Origin: Actinomycetota bacterium
GTDB lineage: Bacteria > Actinomycetota > UBA4738 > CADDZG01 > WHSQ01
NCBI GenBank assembly: GCA_030448085.1
Contig: JAUJNU010000026.1
Coordinates: 1 to 21,499, forward strand
Length of the DNA: 21,499 bases
Direction: 5' to 3'
Shown: in pieces, positions 8,867 to 15,920 of the stretch
Numbering within the stretch: the first letter of the stretch is position 1
Layout: each line of letters opens with the position of its first letter
Made by a program: the position numbers and the translations under genes
The notes under the pieces: generated by a model
What the model was told of the DNA's origin: nothing
The model's database searches: none
The model's input: only the letters and a program-made list of their open reading frames with translations

Positions 8867-9378
8867 CGTCAATTGACCTCCGCGTCGGTCATGGAGAAAA
8901 GGGATCAGCTAGCTATTCCACGCCCGCCCGATGAATCCCTGCGAGACAAGCAGGAGGCTAGGAGGAAACGGAAGGCAATCCTCGAAGCAGGGTGAAATTC
9001 CGCGGAATCCGGGGACCTTTTTCGAAGGACCGACTCGCGATTGTGGTGCACTCGCAGCGTGGTTGAGGATCCGATAAGCGACCCCCGGGCTCAAAACGGG
9101 CCCAAACAAGAGCTGACCGTGTTTGGGTCCCCACCCGCGGATGTAGTCGTGGCCGAGGTGCATATTCGGAACTTCCGAGCATTTAGCTCACGAAATCGTC
9201 CGTCTGAACGACGGGTCGACCTATCTCGTGGGTAAGACAACTCCGGTAAGTCTTCAGTCCCAGGCCCCCTTCCGGAGCGATTTTCCAGAAATCGGAAATA
9301 AACGTCCGAATCCCTTGTGGTTCCTCCCAAGAAGGAACAGGCTGTGGGCGACAAGTCCGGAGAAGAGGGGAGCAAAGA
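8867..9378. other. 512-base intergenic region between divergent secreted-protein genes, rich in inverted repeats
   Basis: No convincing coding sequence; short open frames here show no protein-like pattern. Direct reading shows a perfect 12-base palindrome ATTCCGCGGAAT (8997-9008) and a series of plus-strand hairpins: 9098-9130 (11 pairs), 9200-9214 (CCGTC/GACGG), 9234-9254 (AAGAC/GTCTT), 9278-9294 (CGATTT/AAATCG) and 9320-9338 (GTTCCT/AGGAAC). AGAGGGGAG (9364-9372) is the ribosome site of the gene at 9379, and GGAGG near 8876-8880 serves the minus gene. The region probably holds two divergent promoters plus a long structured leader, but I could not match it to a known riboswitch. Confidence 0.5.
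9098..9130 (+). promoter_or_regulatory. Strong RNA hairpin in the leader of the secreted-protein gene at 9379
   Basis: GGGCCCAAACA (9098-9108) pairs with TGTTTGGGTCC (9120-9130) across an 11-base loop. On the plus strand the one non-Watson-Crick position is a G-U wobble; on the minus strand it would be an A-C mismatch, which favours a plus-strand RNA. No U-tract follows, so it is not an ordinary terminator. Confidence 0.4.
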
Positions 9379-9882
9379 ATGAAATTCTCTAAGTTTGCTG
9401 GGGCGGTGGTGGTGGCCGGCCTCGTCGTCGTGTCCAGCATGGCGTTCGCCGACACGCGAACCTGGCAGGACCCGGACGATGCGCCGGCTCACGCCATCGA
9501 CATCAGGGAGTACGGCAAGAGCCACAACGCGGAAGGCAAGCTCGTGCACAAGGTCAAGGCCTTCGACAGGTTCGACGCGCAGGACGCATTCACGATGTCC
9601 CACCTTCTGACCACCTTCAACGCCAGCGGTGAGGTCATCGGGAGGTACCAGCTCGCGGGGGACGGGGCGATCTACCATCTCGACACGGACCAGCAGACCG
9701 GACAGGCGGTCGTCAAGAGACCCGACGGGAAGACGATCAGGTACGTCTTCGGGAAGGGAGCGATCGGGCGGCCCGCCTATTACAAGTTCTTCATCAGGAC
9801 GTCAGGCGACGAAGCCTCGTGCGGAGAGGAGAACATCTGCGACCGCGCGCCGGACGCAGGCCAGAAGCGCCACAACCTGTAG
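9379..9882 (+). CDS. Small secreted protein of unknown function
   Basis: 167 aa with a clear Sec signal peptide, MKFSKFAGAVVVAGLVVVSS then MAFA before the mature start DTRTWQDPDD. The mature part reads DPDDAPAHAIDIREYGKSHN, KLVHKVKAFDRFDAQDAF and later IYHLDTDQQTGQAVVKRPDG with two C-terminal cysteines (SCGEENIC). The 'DPDD-DIR-H' opening resembles a family of secreted actinobacterial proteins that I know only by pattern, with no assigned function. AGAGGGGAG is 6 bases before ATG, a strong ribosome site, and an unusually long structured leader precedes it. Followed by the hairpin at 9907-9934. Confidence 0.75.
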   Translation: MKFSKFAGAVVVAGLVVVSSMAFADTRTWQDPDDAPAHAIDIREYGKSHNAEGKLVHKVKAFDRFDAQDAFTMSHLLTTFNASGEVIGRYQLAGDGAIYHLDTDQQTGQAVVKRPDGKTIRYVFGKGAIGRPAYYKFFIRTSGDEASCGEENICDRAPDAGQKRHNL

Positions 9883-9899
9883 ACCCGTCAGCCAAGCGC

Positions 9900-9934
9900 A
9901 AAAAAGGGGCGGGGAGCTACATAGCTCCCCGCCC
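9900..9934 (-). terminator. Intrinsic terminator, reading on minus (end of the mutase-npdG transcript)
   Basis: A perfect 12-pair stem GGGCGGGGAGCT (9907-9918) / AGCTCCCCGCCC (9923-9934) with loop ACAT. On the minus strand the stem is followed by C and six U residues (9905-9900), a textbook rho-independent terminator. On the plus strand the hairpin follows the secreted-protein stop by 24 bases but has no U-tract, so termination there would be weaker. Confidence 0.85.
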
Positions 9935-10013
9935 TCCCTCCTCAAAAGGATGGGTGGAAGCGCACCAACAGCGGTAGCCGCAAGGCCAATCAGGCTGTCG
10001 TTGACGTAAGCGG

Positions 10014-10076
10014 CTAAGGCAGCCACGCAGGCATCGTGATGTTGAGAATCAGGACGAACCACGTCTCTTTCCGCAT
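10014..10076 (-). CDS. Possible 20-residue small ORF between npdG and the terminator
   Basis: MRKETWFVLILNITMPAWLP starts at ATG 10076, 15 bases after the npdG stop, with GAGGGG a few bases upstream. It is hydrophobic enough to be membrane-associated. In the next frame the sequence continues as AALAAYVNDSLIGLAATAVG, which also looks protein-like, so a longer, frameshifted small membrane protein is possible; that frame, however, runs into the terminator stem without a stop. Very uncertain. Confidence 0.2.
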   Translation of the reverse strand: MRKETWFVLILNITMPAWLP

Positions 10077-10091
10077 GCCTCGGTCCCCTCG

Positions 10092-10760
10092 CTAGATGCC
10101 GGTGATGCGGATGCCGGCCCGGTCGGTCTCGTAGCGATGGTTGATCCCGATCAGAAGTGCCGTGATCGGCTCGACGATCCTTGCATTCTCCAGAGGGCCC
10201 GCGTCGACGTACTTCAGCCGAGGGATCGCCTCGACGAGCGTCCGCACCTGCTCCTTGCCCTTCTTGGACCCGCACACGAGAACATCACCTTCCAACTCGC
10301 GCTCGATGTCGTTGAGAGCAACCGCGGCGAGAGAGTGGAACGCCGCGCACACCGTGGTCCCCTTGGGTAAGAACGCCTGAGCTTGCTGAGCGGCTGAGCC
10401 CTCCCACACCCCGAGCGTGTGGGTCACCTTGGCCCCCACGTTGGCTGCGACGGGGACGGTGCAATCGACCACCACCGCCTCGGGCCGGATGTGCTCCGCT
10501 ATCGACTTGTAGGTCCCGGCCTGACCGGAGAAGGGCACGGTCACCACGACGAGATCCGCGCCGGCGACCGCGTCTTCGTTCTTGTGGCCCGTGACCCGGG
10601 CGTCGGGCACCTGCTCCTTCAACCGCGTAACGGCGTCGGCCGCCTTGGTCTCGTCGCGTGAGCCGATGACCAACTCGATGCCTGCCAGAGCCCAGCGGAG
10701 AGCGAGACCGAAGCCTTCGTCACCGGTACCGCCGACTATCGCTACGGGCCCCTCGGGCAT
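10092..10760 (-). CDS. npdG: NADPH:coenzyme F420 oxidoreductase (Fno/NpdG)
   Basis: Transfers hydride between NADP(H) and coenzyme F420, linking the two pools. 222 aa. The Rossmann glycine motif is VAIVGGTGDEGFGLALRWAL (residues 6-25), then the NADP-binding strand ELVIGSRDE, where the Ser-Arg after the second beta strand fits recognition of the 2'-phosphate. DLVVVTVPFSG and VVVDCTVPV follow as in the archaeal and actinobacterial enzymes, and ARIVEPITALLIGINHRY forms the C-terminal helix. ATG 10760 overlaps the mutase stop in an ATGA junction, so the two proteins are translationally coupled. The operon ends at the terminator 9934-9900. Presence implies the cell makes F420, consistent with the LLM enzyme nearby. 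Confidence 0.88.
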   Translation of the reverse strand: MPEGPVAIVGGTGDEGFGLALRWALAGIELVIGSRDETKAADAVTRLKEQVPDARVTGHKNEDAVAGADLVVVTVPFSGQAGTYKSIAEHIRPEAVVVDCTVPVAANVGAKVTHTLGVWEGSAAQQAQAFLPKGTTVCAAFHSLAAVALNDIERELEGDVLVCGSKKGKEQVRTLVEAIPRLKYVDAGPLENARIVEPITALLIGINHRYETDRAGIRITGI

Positions 10761-12343
10761 CAGAGGCTGGCCGACGGCTGATAGACGCCTAACTCTTTGC
10801 GCAGCACGTCCGACACCTCGCCCAAGGTCGCGTACTCCTGCAACGCGTCCCGCATGGGATAGAGGAGGTTGGTGCCGTTGACGGCCGCGTCCCGCAAGGA
10901 CGCCAGCGACTTCTCGACGGCTCCGGCGTTCCGCTCCTCCCGGATCCTTTGGAGTCGCTCGATCTGGCGCCTCTCGAGCTCCGCGTCCAGGGCGTGGATG
11001 TCGACGTCTTCACCCTCGTCGGAAGCGAACCTGTTGACCCCGACGACGACCCGGGAGCCCTCTTCGATGCCCTGGGCGACCTTGTAGGCGGAATCTTCGA
11101 TCTCCCGCTTCATCCATCCCTGCTCGATGGCCTCCACCGCACCGCCCATCGCTTCGATCCTGGCGAGGTACTCCTCGGCTCTCGCCTCTATCTCGTCCGT
11201 GAGGGACTCGACGAGCCACGACCCACCTAGGGGGTCCGCCGCATCCGCGACCCCGGCCTCGTAGCCGATCACCTGCTGGGTGCGAAGCGCGATCGTCGCC
11301 GCCTTCTGGCTCGGAAGGGAGAGCGCTTCATCGAAGGAGTTGGTGTGTAGCGACTGCGTTCCGCCCATGACCGCGGCGAGCGCCTCCAGGGCCGTGCGAA
11401 CGATGTTGTTCTCGGGCTGCTGCGCGGTGAGGGTCGCCCCCCCGGTCTGAGTGTGGAACCGCAGCATCATCGACTTCGGGTTCCTCGCCTCGAAGCGCTC
11501 TTTCATCACCCTCGCCCAGAGACGGCGGGCGGCTCGGAACTTGGCCACCTCCTCGAAGAAGTTCATGTGACAGGCGAAGAAGAACGAGAGCCGAGGCGCG
11601 AACTCATCCACGTCCAGGCCCGCGTCGAGGGCTGCCTGCACGTAGGCGATGCCGTCGGCGATCGTGAAGGCAACCTCCTGCACCGCGGTGCTCCCGGCCT
11701 CTCTCATGTGATAGCCGGAGATCGAGATCGTGTTCCAGCGCGGCAAGCGATCCCGGCAGTAGGCGAAGAGGTCGGTGATGATCCGCATCGAGGGCTTGGG
11801 GGGATAGATGTAGGTGCCCCGGGCCGTGTACTCCTTCAGGATGTCGTTCTGGGTGGTGCCGGTGACCTTCTCGGGCGCCACTCCCTGCTTCTCCGCGACC
11901 AGCTCGTAGAAAAGCAGCAGGATCGAGGCCGTCGCGTTGATCGTCATCGAGGTGGAGACCTCGTCGAGGGGGATGCCCTCGAGAAGCATCTCCATGTCGG
12001 CGAGGGAGTCGATCGCCACCCCCACCCGGCCCACCTCGGCCTGGGCCCGCTCGTGGTCTGAGTCGTAACCCATCTGGGTGGGGAGGTCGAAGGCCACCGA
12101 TAGCCCCGTCTGCCCGGCCCCCAGGAGGTACCGGAACCTCTTGTTGGTCTCCTCGGCGCTCCCGAAGCCGGCGTACTGGCGCATCGTCCAGAGCCTGCTG
12201 CGGTACATCCCGGGGTAGATCCCGCGGGTGAAGGGGAACTCTCCGGGGGTGCCGAGATTGTGTTCCGGGTCCAACGTTGACTCCCCCGGCCCGTAGAGCG
12301 GCTGTATCTCGATGCCGGAGTCGGTGAGGCGTTTTTGGTCCAC
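10760..12343 (-). CDS. Methylmalonyl-CoA mutase large subunit (catalytic domain, no B12-binding domain)
   Basis: 527 aa TIM-barrel subunit that rearranges methylmalonyl-CoA to succinyl-CoA with adenosylcobalamin. Landmarks: [90 protein letters not shown] and [15 protein letters not shown]. It ends after the LYPMRDAL linker, so the cobalamin domain must be a separate small subunit not present here. The Tyr in [11 protein letters not shown] matches methylmalonyl-CoA mutases; isobutyryl-CoA mutases have other residues near this position, so methylmalonyl is preferred but not proven. The start is GTG 12343, 6 bases after TAGCAT. The stop overlaps npdG. Confidence 0.88.
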   Translation of the reverse strand: MDQKRLTDSGIEIQPLYGPGESTLDPEHNLGTPGEFPFTRGIYPGMYRSRLWTMRQYAGFGSAEETNKRFRYLLGAGQTGLSVAFDLPTQMGYDSDHERAQAEVGRVGVAIDSLADMEMLLEGIPLDEVSTSMTINATASILLLFYELVAEKQGVAPEKVTGTTQNDILKEYTARGTYIYPPKPSMRIITDLFAYCRDRLPRWNTISISGYHMREAGSTAVQEVAFTIADGIAYVQAALDAGLDVDEFAPRLSFFFACHMNFFEEVAKFRAARRLWARVMKERFEARNPKSMMLRFHTQTGGATLTAQQPENNIVRTALEALAAVMGGTQSLHTNSFDEALSLPSQKAATIALRTQQVIGYEAGVADAADPLGGSWLVESLTDEIEARAEEYLARIEAMGGAVEAIEQGWMKREIEDSAYKVAQGIEEGSRVVVGVNRFASDEGEDVDIHALDAELERRQIERLQRIREERNAGAVEKSLASLRDAAVNGTNLLYPMRDALQEYATLGEVSDVLRKELGVYQPSASL

Positions 12344-12349
12344 GAGTAG

Positions 12350-12379
12350 ATGCTACTGGCCTGCGGAGGCGGATAGGAT
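12350..12379. promoter_or_regulatory. Interlocked divergent promoters of the mutase and sdhDAB operons
   Basis: Minus -10 TAGCAT (12355-12350) is 6 bases before GTG 12343. Plus -10 TAGGAT (12374-12379) is 10 bases before ATG 12390. With a 17-base spacer, the -35 position of each promoter falls on the -10 of the other, and neither -35 resembles consensus. Only 46 bases separate the two start codons. Confidence 0.5.
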
Positions 12380-12389
12380 TCCCTCCCAC

Positions 12390-12806
12390 ATGGCCACCGT
12401 CGAAGAGGTTTACAGGAAGAAGAAGCCCAAGGCTTTCAGCGCCGACAGGCGACCTTCCCGGTTCGAGGTCTGGTCCTGGTTCTTCATGCGGATCTCGGGG
12501 ATCATCCTTCTGTTCCTCGTCCTCATCCACCTCTTCGTTATGCACATCATCGACGCAGGCGTCGAGAGGGTCGACTTCGCCTTCGTCGCCGCAAGGTGGG
12601 ACAACGTCGGCTGGAAGACATTCGACTGGGTCCTTCTGTTCCTCTCCCTCCTCCACGGCTCCAACGGCCTCCGGATCATCGCCGATGACTACATCCGCGA
12701 TCCCGCCTGGAGGACCACAGCCAAGGCGACCCTCTACACCGTCACCGTGATCCTTCTCTTCATGGGGACCGCGGTCCTCGTCACATTCAATCCGGCGGTC
12801 GAGTAG
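12390..12806 (+). CDS. sdhD: Succinate dehydrogenase membrane anchor subunit SdhD
   Basis: Anchors the SdhAB catalytic dimer to the cytoplasmic membrane and helps form the quinone/heme site. 138 aa with three hydrophobic helices: ISGIILLFLVLIHLFVMHII, FDWVLLFLSLLHGSNGLRII and TLYTVTVILLFMGTAVLVTF. The pattern MRISGI...HLFVMHI...GVERVDFAFVAARW...LLHGSNGLR...DDYIRDP matches mycobacterial SdhD as I recall it. The start ATG 12390 is chosen because the upstream extension is antisense to the mutase start. No sdhC precedes it, although SdhC normally supplies the partner helices. The stop TAG is immediately followed by the GTG of sdhA. Confidence 0.88.
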   Translation: MATVEEVYRKKKPKAFSADRRPSRFEVWSWFFMRISGIILLFLVLIHLFVMHIIDAGVERVDFAFVAARWDNVGWKTFDWVLLFLSLLHGSNGLRIIADDYIRDPAWRTTAKATLYTVTVILLFMGTAVLVTFNPAVE

Positions 12807-13193
12807 GTGGCGAGGGTCCACGAGTACGACGCCGTGATCGTCGGGGCCGGGGGGGCCGGATTGCGAGCCGCCCTCGAGGCGGGCAAGCGCTGCAAGACCG
12901 CCGTCGTCTCCAAGCTCTATCCGACCAGATCCCACACCGGCGCCGCCCAGGGGGGCATGTGCGCCGCCCTCGCAAACGTCGAAGAGGACTCGTGGGAGTG
13001 GCACGCGTTCGACACCGTCAAGGGTGGGGACTTCCTCGCCGACCAGGACGCGGTCGACATCATGTGCCAGGAGGCGGTCGGGTCGGTGCTCGAGCTCGAG
13101 CGCATGGGCCTGCCCTTCAACCGCACGCCCGACGGTCGAATCGACCAGCGGAGAATAGGCGGAAACAAGAGGAACCACAGCGAGCCGCGGTGA
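12807..13193 (+). CDS. sdhA: Succinate dehydrogenase flavoprotein SdhA, N-terminal part (frameshifted gene)
   Basis: First 128 residues of SdhA, the FAD subunit that oxidises succinate to fumarate. The dinucleotide motif [17 protein letters not shown] (10-26) and [12 protein letters not shown] (40-51) are present; His43 is the expected site of covalent FAD. Conserved sequence continues to [16 protein letters not shown], then GGNKRNHSE, and the frame ends at TGA 13191-13193. The family sequence continues in the next frame from 13184 ([16 protein letters not shown]), so one missing base, most simply a G beside 13184, accounts for the break. GTG 12807 abuts the sdhD stop. The locus spans 12807-14542 and would encode about 578 aa once repaired. 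Sequence error is the first suspicion. Confidence 0.85.
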   Translation: MARVHEYDAVIVGAGGAGLRAALEAGKRCKTAVVSKLYPTRSHTGAAQGGMCAALANVEEDSWEWHAFDTVKGGDFLADQDAVDIMCQEAVGSVLELERMGLPFNRTPDGRIDQRRIGGNKRNHSEPR

Positions 13194-14542
13194 AGAGAGC
13201 CTGCTACGCCGCCGACCGCACCGGGCACATGATCCTTCAGACCCTCTATCAGCAGTGCAACAAGCACGATGTTCAGTTCTTCAACGAGTTCTTCGTCCTC
13301 GACCTGATCATCTCGGGAGGCGTGTGCGGCGGGATCATCGCCTACGAGATGGCGACCGGCGAGCTGCACGTCTTCCGCGCCAAGTCGGTTCTGTTCGCGA
13401 CCGGCGGCTACGGGAAGATGTTCAAGATCACCTCGAACGCCCACACCCTCACCGGTGACGGCCCCGGCGTCGTCTACCGCAAGGGCCTCCCTCTCGAGGA
13501 CATGGAGTTCTTCCAGTTCCACCCCACCGGCCTCTACGGCCTGGGCATCCTGCTCTCCGAGGCGGCCCGCGGCGAGGGCGGCATCCTGCGGAACTCCGAC
13601 GGGGAGCGCTTCATGGAGCGTTACGCGCCCACGATCAAAGACCTGGCGCCGAGAGACATGGTCTCGCGGGCCGAGTTCTTCGAGATCCAGGAAGGCCGGG
13701 GGGCCGGTCCCAAGAAGGACTACATCCTCTTGGACCTCACCCACCTCGACGCGGAGGTGATCGAGGCCAAGCTCCCAGACATCACCGAGTTCGCCCGCAC
13801 CTACCTGAACGTGGAGCCGCTGCGCGAAGGCGTTCCGATCGTCCCCACCGCCCACTACGCGATGGGCGGCATCCCGACCAACGTGAACGCGGAGGTCCTC
13901 CGCAACGCCGAGGGTGACATCGTCCCCGGCTTCTACGCAGCCGGTGAGTGCGCCTGCGTCTCGGTGCACGGGGCGAACCGGCTGGGCACGAACTCGCTCC
14001 TCGACATCGTTGTCTTCGGTCGCAGAGGCGGGATCGCCATGGCCGAGTACGCGAACACGCACACCCTGCCCTCCATACCCCCTAACCCTCACGAGCACCT
14101 CGAGGAATGGCTCGAAGCCTCCATGGAAAGCGGCAGCACCGAGTCCACTTCCCAGATCAGGGCGACGCTGCAGCAGGAGATGATGGACAAGGCCTCGGTC
14201 GTTCGGACCGAAGAGTCCCTCTCCTCGGCCCTCGAAACCATCGACGCTCTCCAGACCCGGTACGCCAACGCACGGGTCAAGGACCGCAGCAAGATCTTCA
14301 ACACCGAGCTGATCGAGTACATAGAGCTCGGGTTCCTCCTCGATATGGCACAGGCCCTGGTCGTGTCGGCCCGAGCCCGGACGGAGAGCCGCGGGGGCCA
14401 CTACCGCGAAGACCATCAGCTGCGTGAGGACGAGCACTGGCTGAAACACAGCTTCATCACTCAGGGCCCCGGCGGCGGGACGAAGCTCACCTACAGGGAC
14501 GTCACGATGGGTCGCTACATCCCGGTCGAGAGGAAATACTAG
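13190..14542 (+). CDS. sdhA: Succinate dehydrogenase flavoprotein SdhA, C-terminal part (frameshifted gene)
   Basis: Main body of SdhA after the frame break. Coding similarity resumes at 13184; GTG 13190 is only where an automatic caller might start, since it overlaps the upstream TGA. Landmarks: [56 protein letters not shown] (catalytic Arg region), [28 protein letters not shown] (FAD contacts) and the C-terminal [17 protein letters not shown]. All active-site regions look intact, which argues against long-standing decay. The stop overlaps the sdhB GTG by one base (TAGTG), so translation of sdhB would depend on ribosomes reaching this end. Confidence 0.85.
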   Translation: MKRACYAADRTGHMILQTLYQQCNKHDVQFFNEFFVLDLIISGGVCGGIIAYEMATGELHVFRAKSVLFATGGYGKMFKITSNAHTLTGDGPGVVYRKGLPLEDMEFFQFHPTGLYGLGILLSEAARGEGGILRNSDGERFMERYAPTIKDLAPRDMVSRAEFFEIQEGRGAGPKKDYILLDLTHLDAEVIEAKLPDITEFARTYLNVEPLREGVPIVPTAHYAMGGIPTNVNAEVLRNAEGDIVPGFYAAGECACVSVHGANRLGTNSLLDIVVFGRRGGIAMAEYANTHTLPSIPPNPHEHLEEWLEASMESGSTESTSQIRATLQQEMMDKASVVRTEESLSSALETIDALQTRYANARVKDRSKIFNTELIEYIELGFLLDMAQALVVSARARTESRGGHYREDHQLREDEHWLKHSFITQGPGGGTKLTYRDVTMGRYIPVERKY

Positions 14543-15246
14543 TGGAAGTAAAGCTGCGCATCCTGAGGTTCAATCCCGAGCTCGACACCGAGCCTCATTT
14601 CGAGGACTACTCGGTCGATGCCGAGCCGATGGATCGCCTCCTCGACTGCCTCCACAAGGTCAAGTGGAACGTCGACTCGTCCCTCGCCTTGAGGTTCTCC
14701 TGCGCCCACGGCATCTGCGGCTCCGACGCGATGCTGATCAACGGCCGCAACGAGCTCGCCTGCAAGATCCTCGTGAAGAACCTGCAGCAGCCCGTGACCG
14801 TCGAGCCGCTGCGGGGCCTGCCGGTCATCAAGGACCTGATCGTCGACATGCAGCCTTTCTTCGCGGGCTACAAGGCGGTGAAGCCGTGGCTCATCACCGA
14901 CGAAGCCGAGCGCGAGCCGGTGCGCGAGCGGCTGCAGTCCCCGAAGGAGCGGGCTCGCTTCGACGACACCACCAAGTGCATCCTGTGCGCCGCCTGCACC
15001 ACGTCGTGCCCGATCTTCTGGTCGGACGAGGAGTACGTGGGCCCGGCAGCGATCGTCAACGCCCACCGCTTCATCTTCGACTCGCGGGACCGCGGCTCCC
15101 GCGAGCGGCTCGAGATCCTCTCGCAGCAGGACGGCGTCTTCAAGTGCCGCACCGCGTTCAACTGCAGCGACGCATGTCCCAGGGGCATCAAGGTGACGAT
15201 GGCGATCCAAGAAGTGAAGCGAGCAGCCCTCTTCGAGTCCTTCTAG
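14542..15246 (+). CDS. sdhB: Succinate dehydrogenase iron-sulfur subunit SdhB
   Basis: Carries electrons from FAD in SdhA to quinone through three Fe-S clusters. 234 aa. The [2Fe-2S] ligands are Cys54, Cys59, Asp62 and Cys74 in SCAHGICGSDAMLINGRN; Asp at the third position also occurs in E. coli SdhB, so this is a natural variant. CILCAACTTSCP and CRTAFNCSDACPRGI supply the [4Fe-4S] and [3Fe-4S] ligands. GTG 14542 overlaps the sdhA stop by one base. The stop TAG (15244-15246) shares the palindrome CTAG with the stop of the convergent RTX gene, leaving no room for a terminator before that gene. Confidence 0.93.
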   Translation: MEVKLRILRFNPELDTEPHFEDYSVDAEPMDRLLDCLHKVKWNVDSSLALRFSCAHGICGSDAMLINGRNELACKILVKNLQQPVTVEPLRGLPVIKDLIVDMQPFFAGYKAVKPWLITDEAEREPVRERLQSPKERARFDDTTKCILCAACTTSCPIFWSDEEYVGPAAIVNAHRFIFDSRDRGSRERLEILSQQDGVFKCRTAFNCSDACPRGIKVTMAIQEVKRAALFESF

Positions 15247-15872
15247 AGGACACGAGTGGAGGCGGCGCCTCGTGGCTGGGGCTCCTCGTAGATCTCCTCT
15301 TCGAAAAGTTCGCAGTTTCGGAGCTCGTCCTTCGTTTGATGCCGGCAGGTGTCCCTGTCGCGCCCCCCTCGAAGCACGTCCTTCCTGTGATCCCCCGCGT
15401 TTGCCTCGTTGGGGGCGTGGCGGCTTTCGCCCCCGGCCAGGCGATCGTCTCCGGCCTGCCCGGCGATGCGGTCCTCGCCATCGCCGCCGCTTAGATAGTC
15501 ATCTCCACGACTTCCTCGGAGCAGGTCGAGACCGGCCCGCCCCCGGACGGAGTCCGCGCCGGATCCTCCAATGAGGACGTCGGGGCCTTCACCGCCTTCG
15601 AGGTGGTCTCCCCCCCGGCCGCTACGAACGATGTCGGCACCAAGGCCGCCACAGATGAGGTCGTTGCCGTCACGGCCGACGATCTCGTCATCGCCACCCA
15701 ACCCGGCGATCACGTCCCGACCCGAGGTCCCCTCGAGGGAGTCGTCGCCCTGCGTCCCCGTGATCGTGGCTTCTTTCCCGTTGCATACCGCCCCTGGAGG
15801 CGCCGCAACCCCGACGAGAGGCAGCAAGGCCACCGTCGTGACGCAAGACATAAACAACAACGATCGCTTCAT
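15243..15872 (-). CDS. Secreted RTX-repeat (haemolysin-type calcium-binding) protein, paralogue 1
   Basis: 209 aa. Signal peptide MKRSLLFMSCVTTVALLPLVG then mature CNGKEATITGTQGDDSLEGT. About ten RTX-type nonapeptides (GGxGxDxUx) follow, for example GLGGDDEIVG, GRDGNDLICG and GGSGADSVRG, which bind calcium and form a beta-roll outside the cell. The C-terminus DTCRHQTKDELRNCE shares its cysteine spacing style with the neighbouring paralogue; four cysteines are conserved between the two, suggesting disulfides. No protease or lipase domain is present, so this is a pure repeat protein of unknown role. It is preceded by a run of eight G residues 6 bases before ATG and lies 48 bases downstream of its paralogue, likely in one transcript. 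Its stop overlaps the sdhB stop. Confidence 0.82.
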   Translation of the reverse strand: MKRSLLFMSCVTTVALLPLVGVAAPPGAVCNGKEATITGTQGDDSLEGTSGRDVIAGLGGDDEIVGRDGNDLICGGLGADIVRSGRGGDHLEGGEGPDVLIGGSGADSVRGRAGLDLLRGSRGDDYLSGGDGEDRIAGQAGDDRLAGGESRHAPNEANAGDHRKDVLRGGRDRDTCRHQTKDELRNCELFEEEIYEEPQPRGAASTRVL

Positions 15873-15920
15873 CGCAATCCCCCCCCGAGAACGACACCCA
15901 GTCCATCGTTCGCTGAGGGC

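Noticed and set aside
8985..9010. Cobalamin riboswitch core (GGTGAAATTCC phrase at 8991-9001)
   Set aside because: The short phrase matches, but the B12-box context (GCCACTG and flanking stems) is absent.
8900..9130. c-di-AMP (ydaO/yuaA) riboswitch upstream of the M15-like peptidase
   Set aside because: The minus strand has GGGGACCCAAACA pairing with TGTTTGGG, which resembles the first conserved block, but the GGGTGAATC block and the 3' CCGAAxCCGxCAGCTAACC block are not found in order. Not enough to call.
12389..12806. Fusion of SdhC and SdhD in the anchor gene
   Set aside because: At 138 residues and three helices, it has room for one subunit only and matches SdhD throughout.
11604..13178. 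Large minus-strand open frame across the mutase and sdh genes
   Set aside because: It is Arg/Gly/Asp-rich low-complexity shadow coding opposite real genes, and spans two oppositely oriented genes and their promoters.
14695..14770. Loss of an Fe-S ligand in SdhB (Asp where Cys is usual)
   Set aside because: The same Asp is a natural [2Fe-2S] ligand in E. coli SdhB, so it is not a defect.
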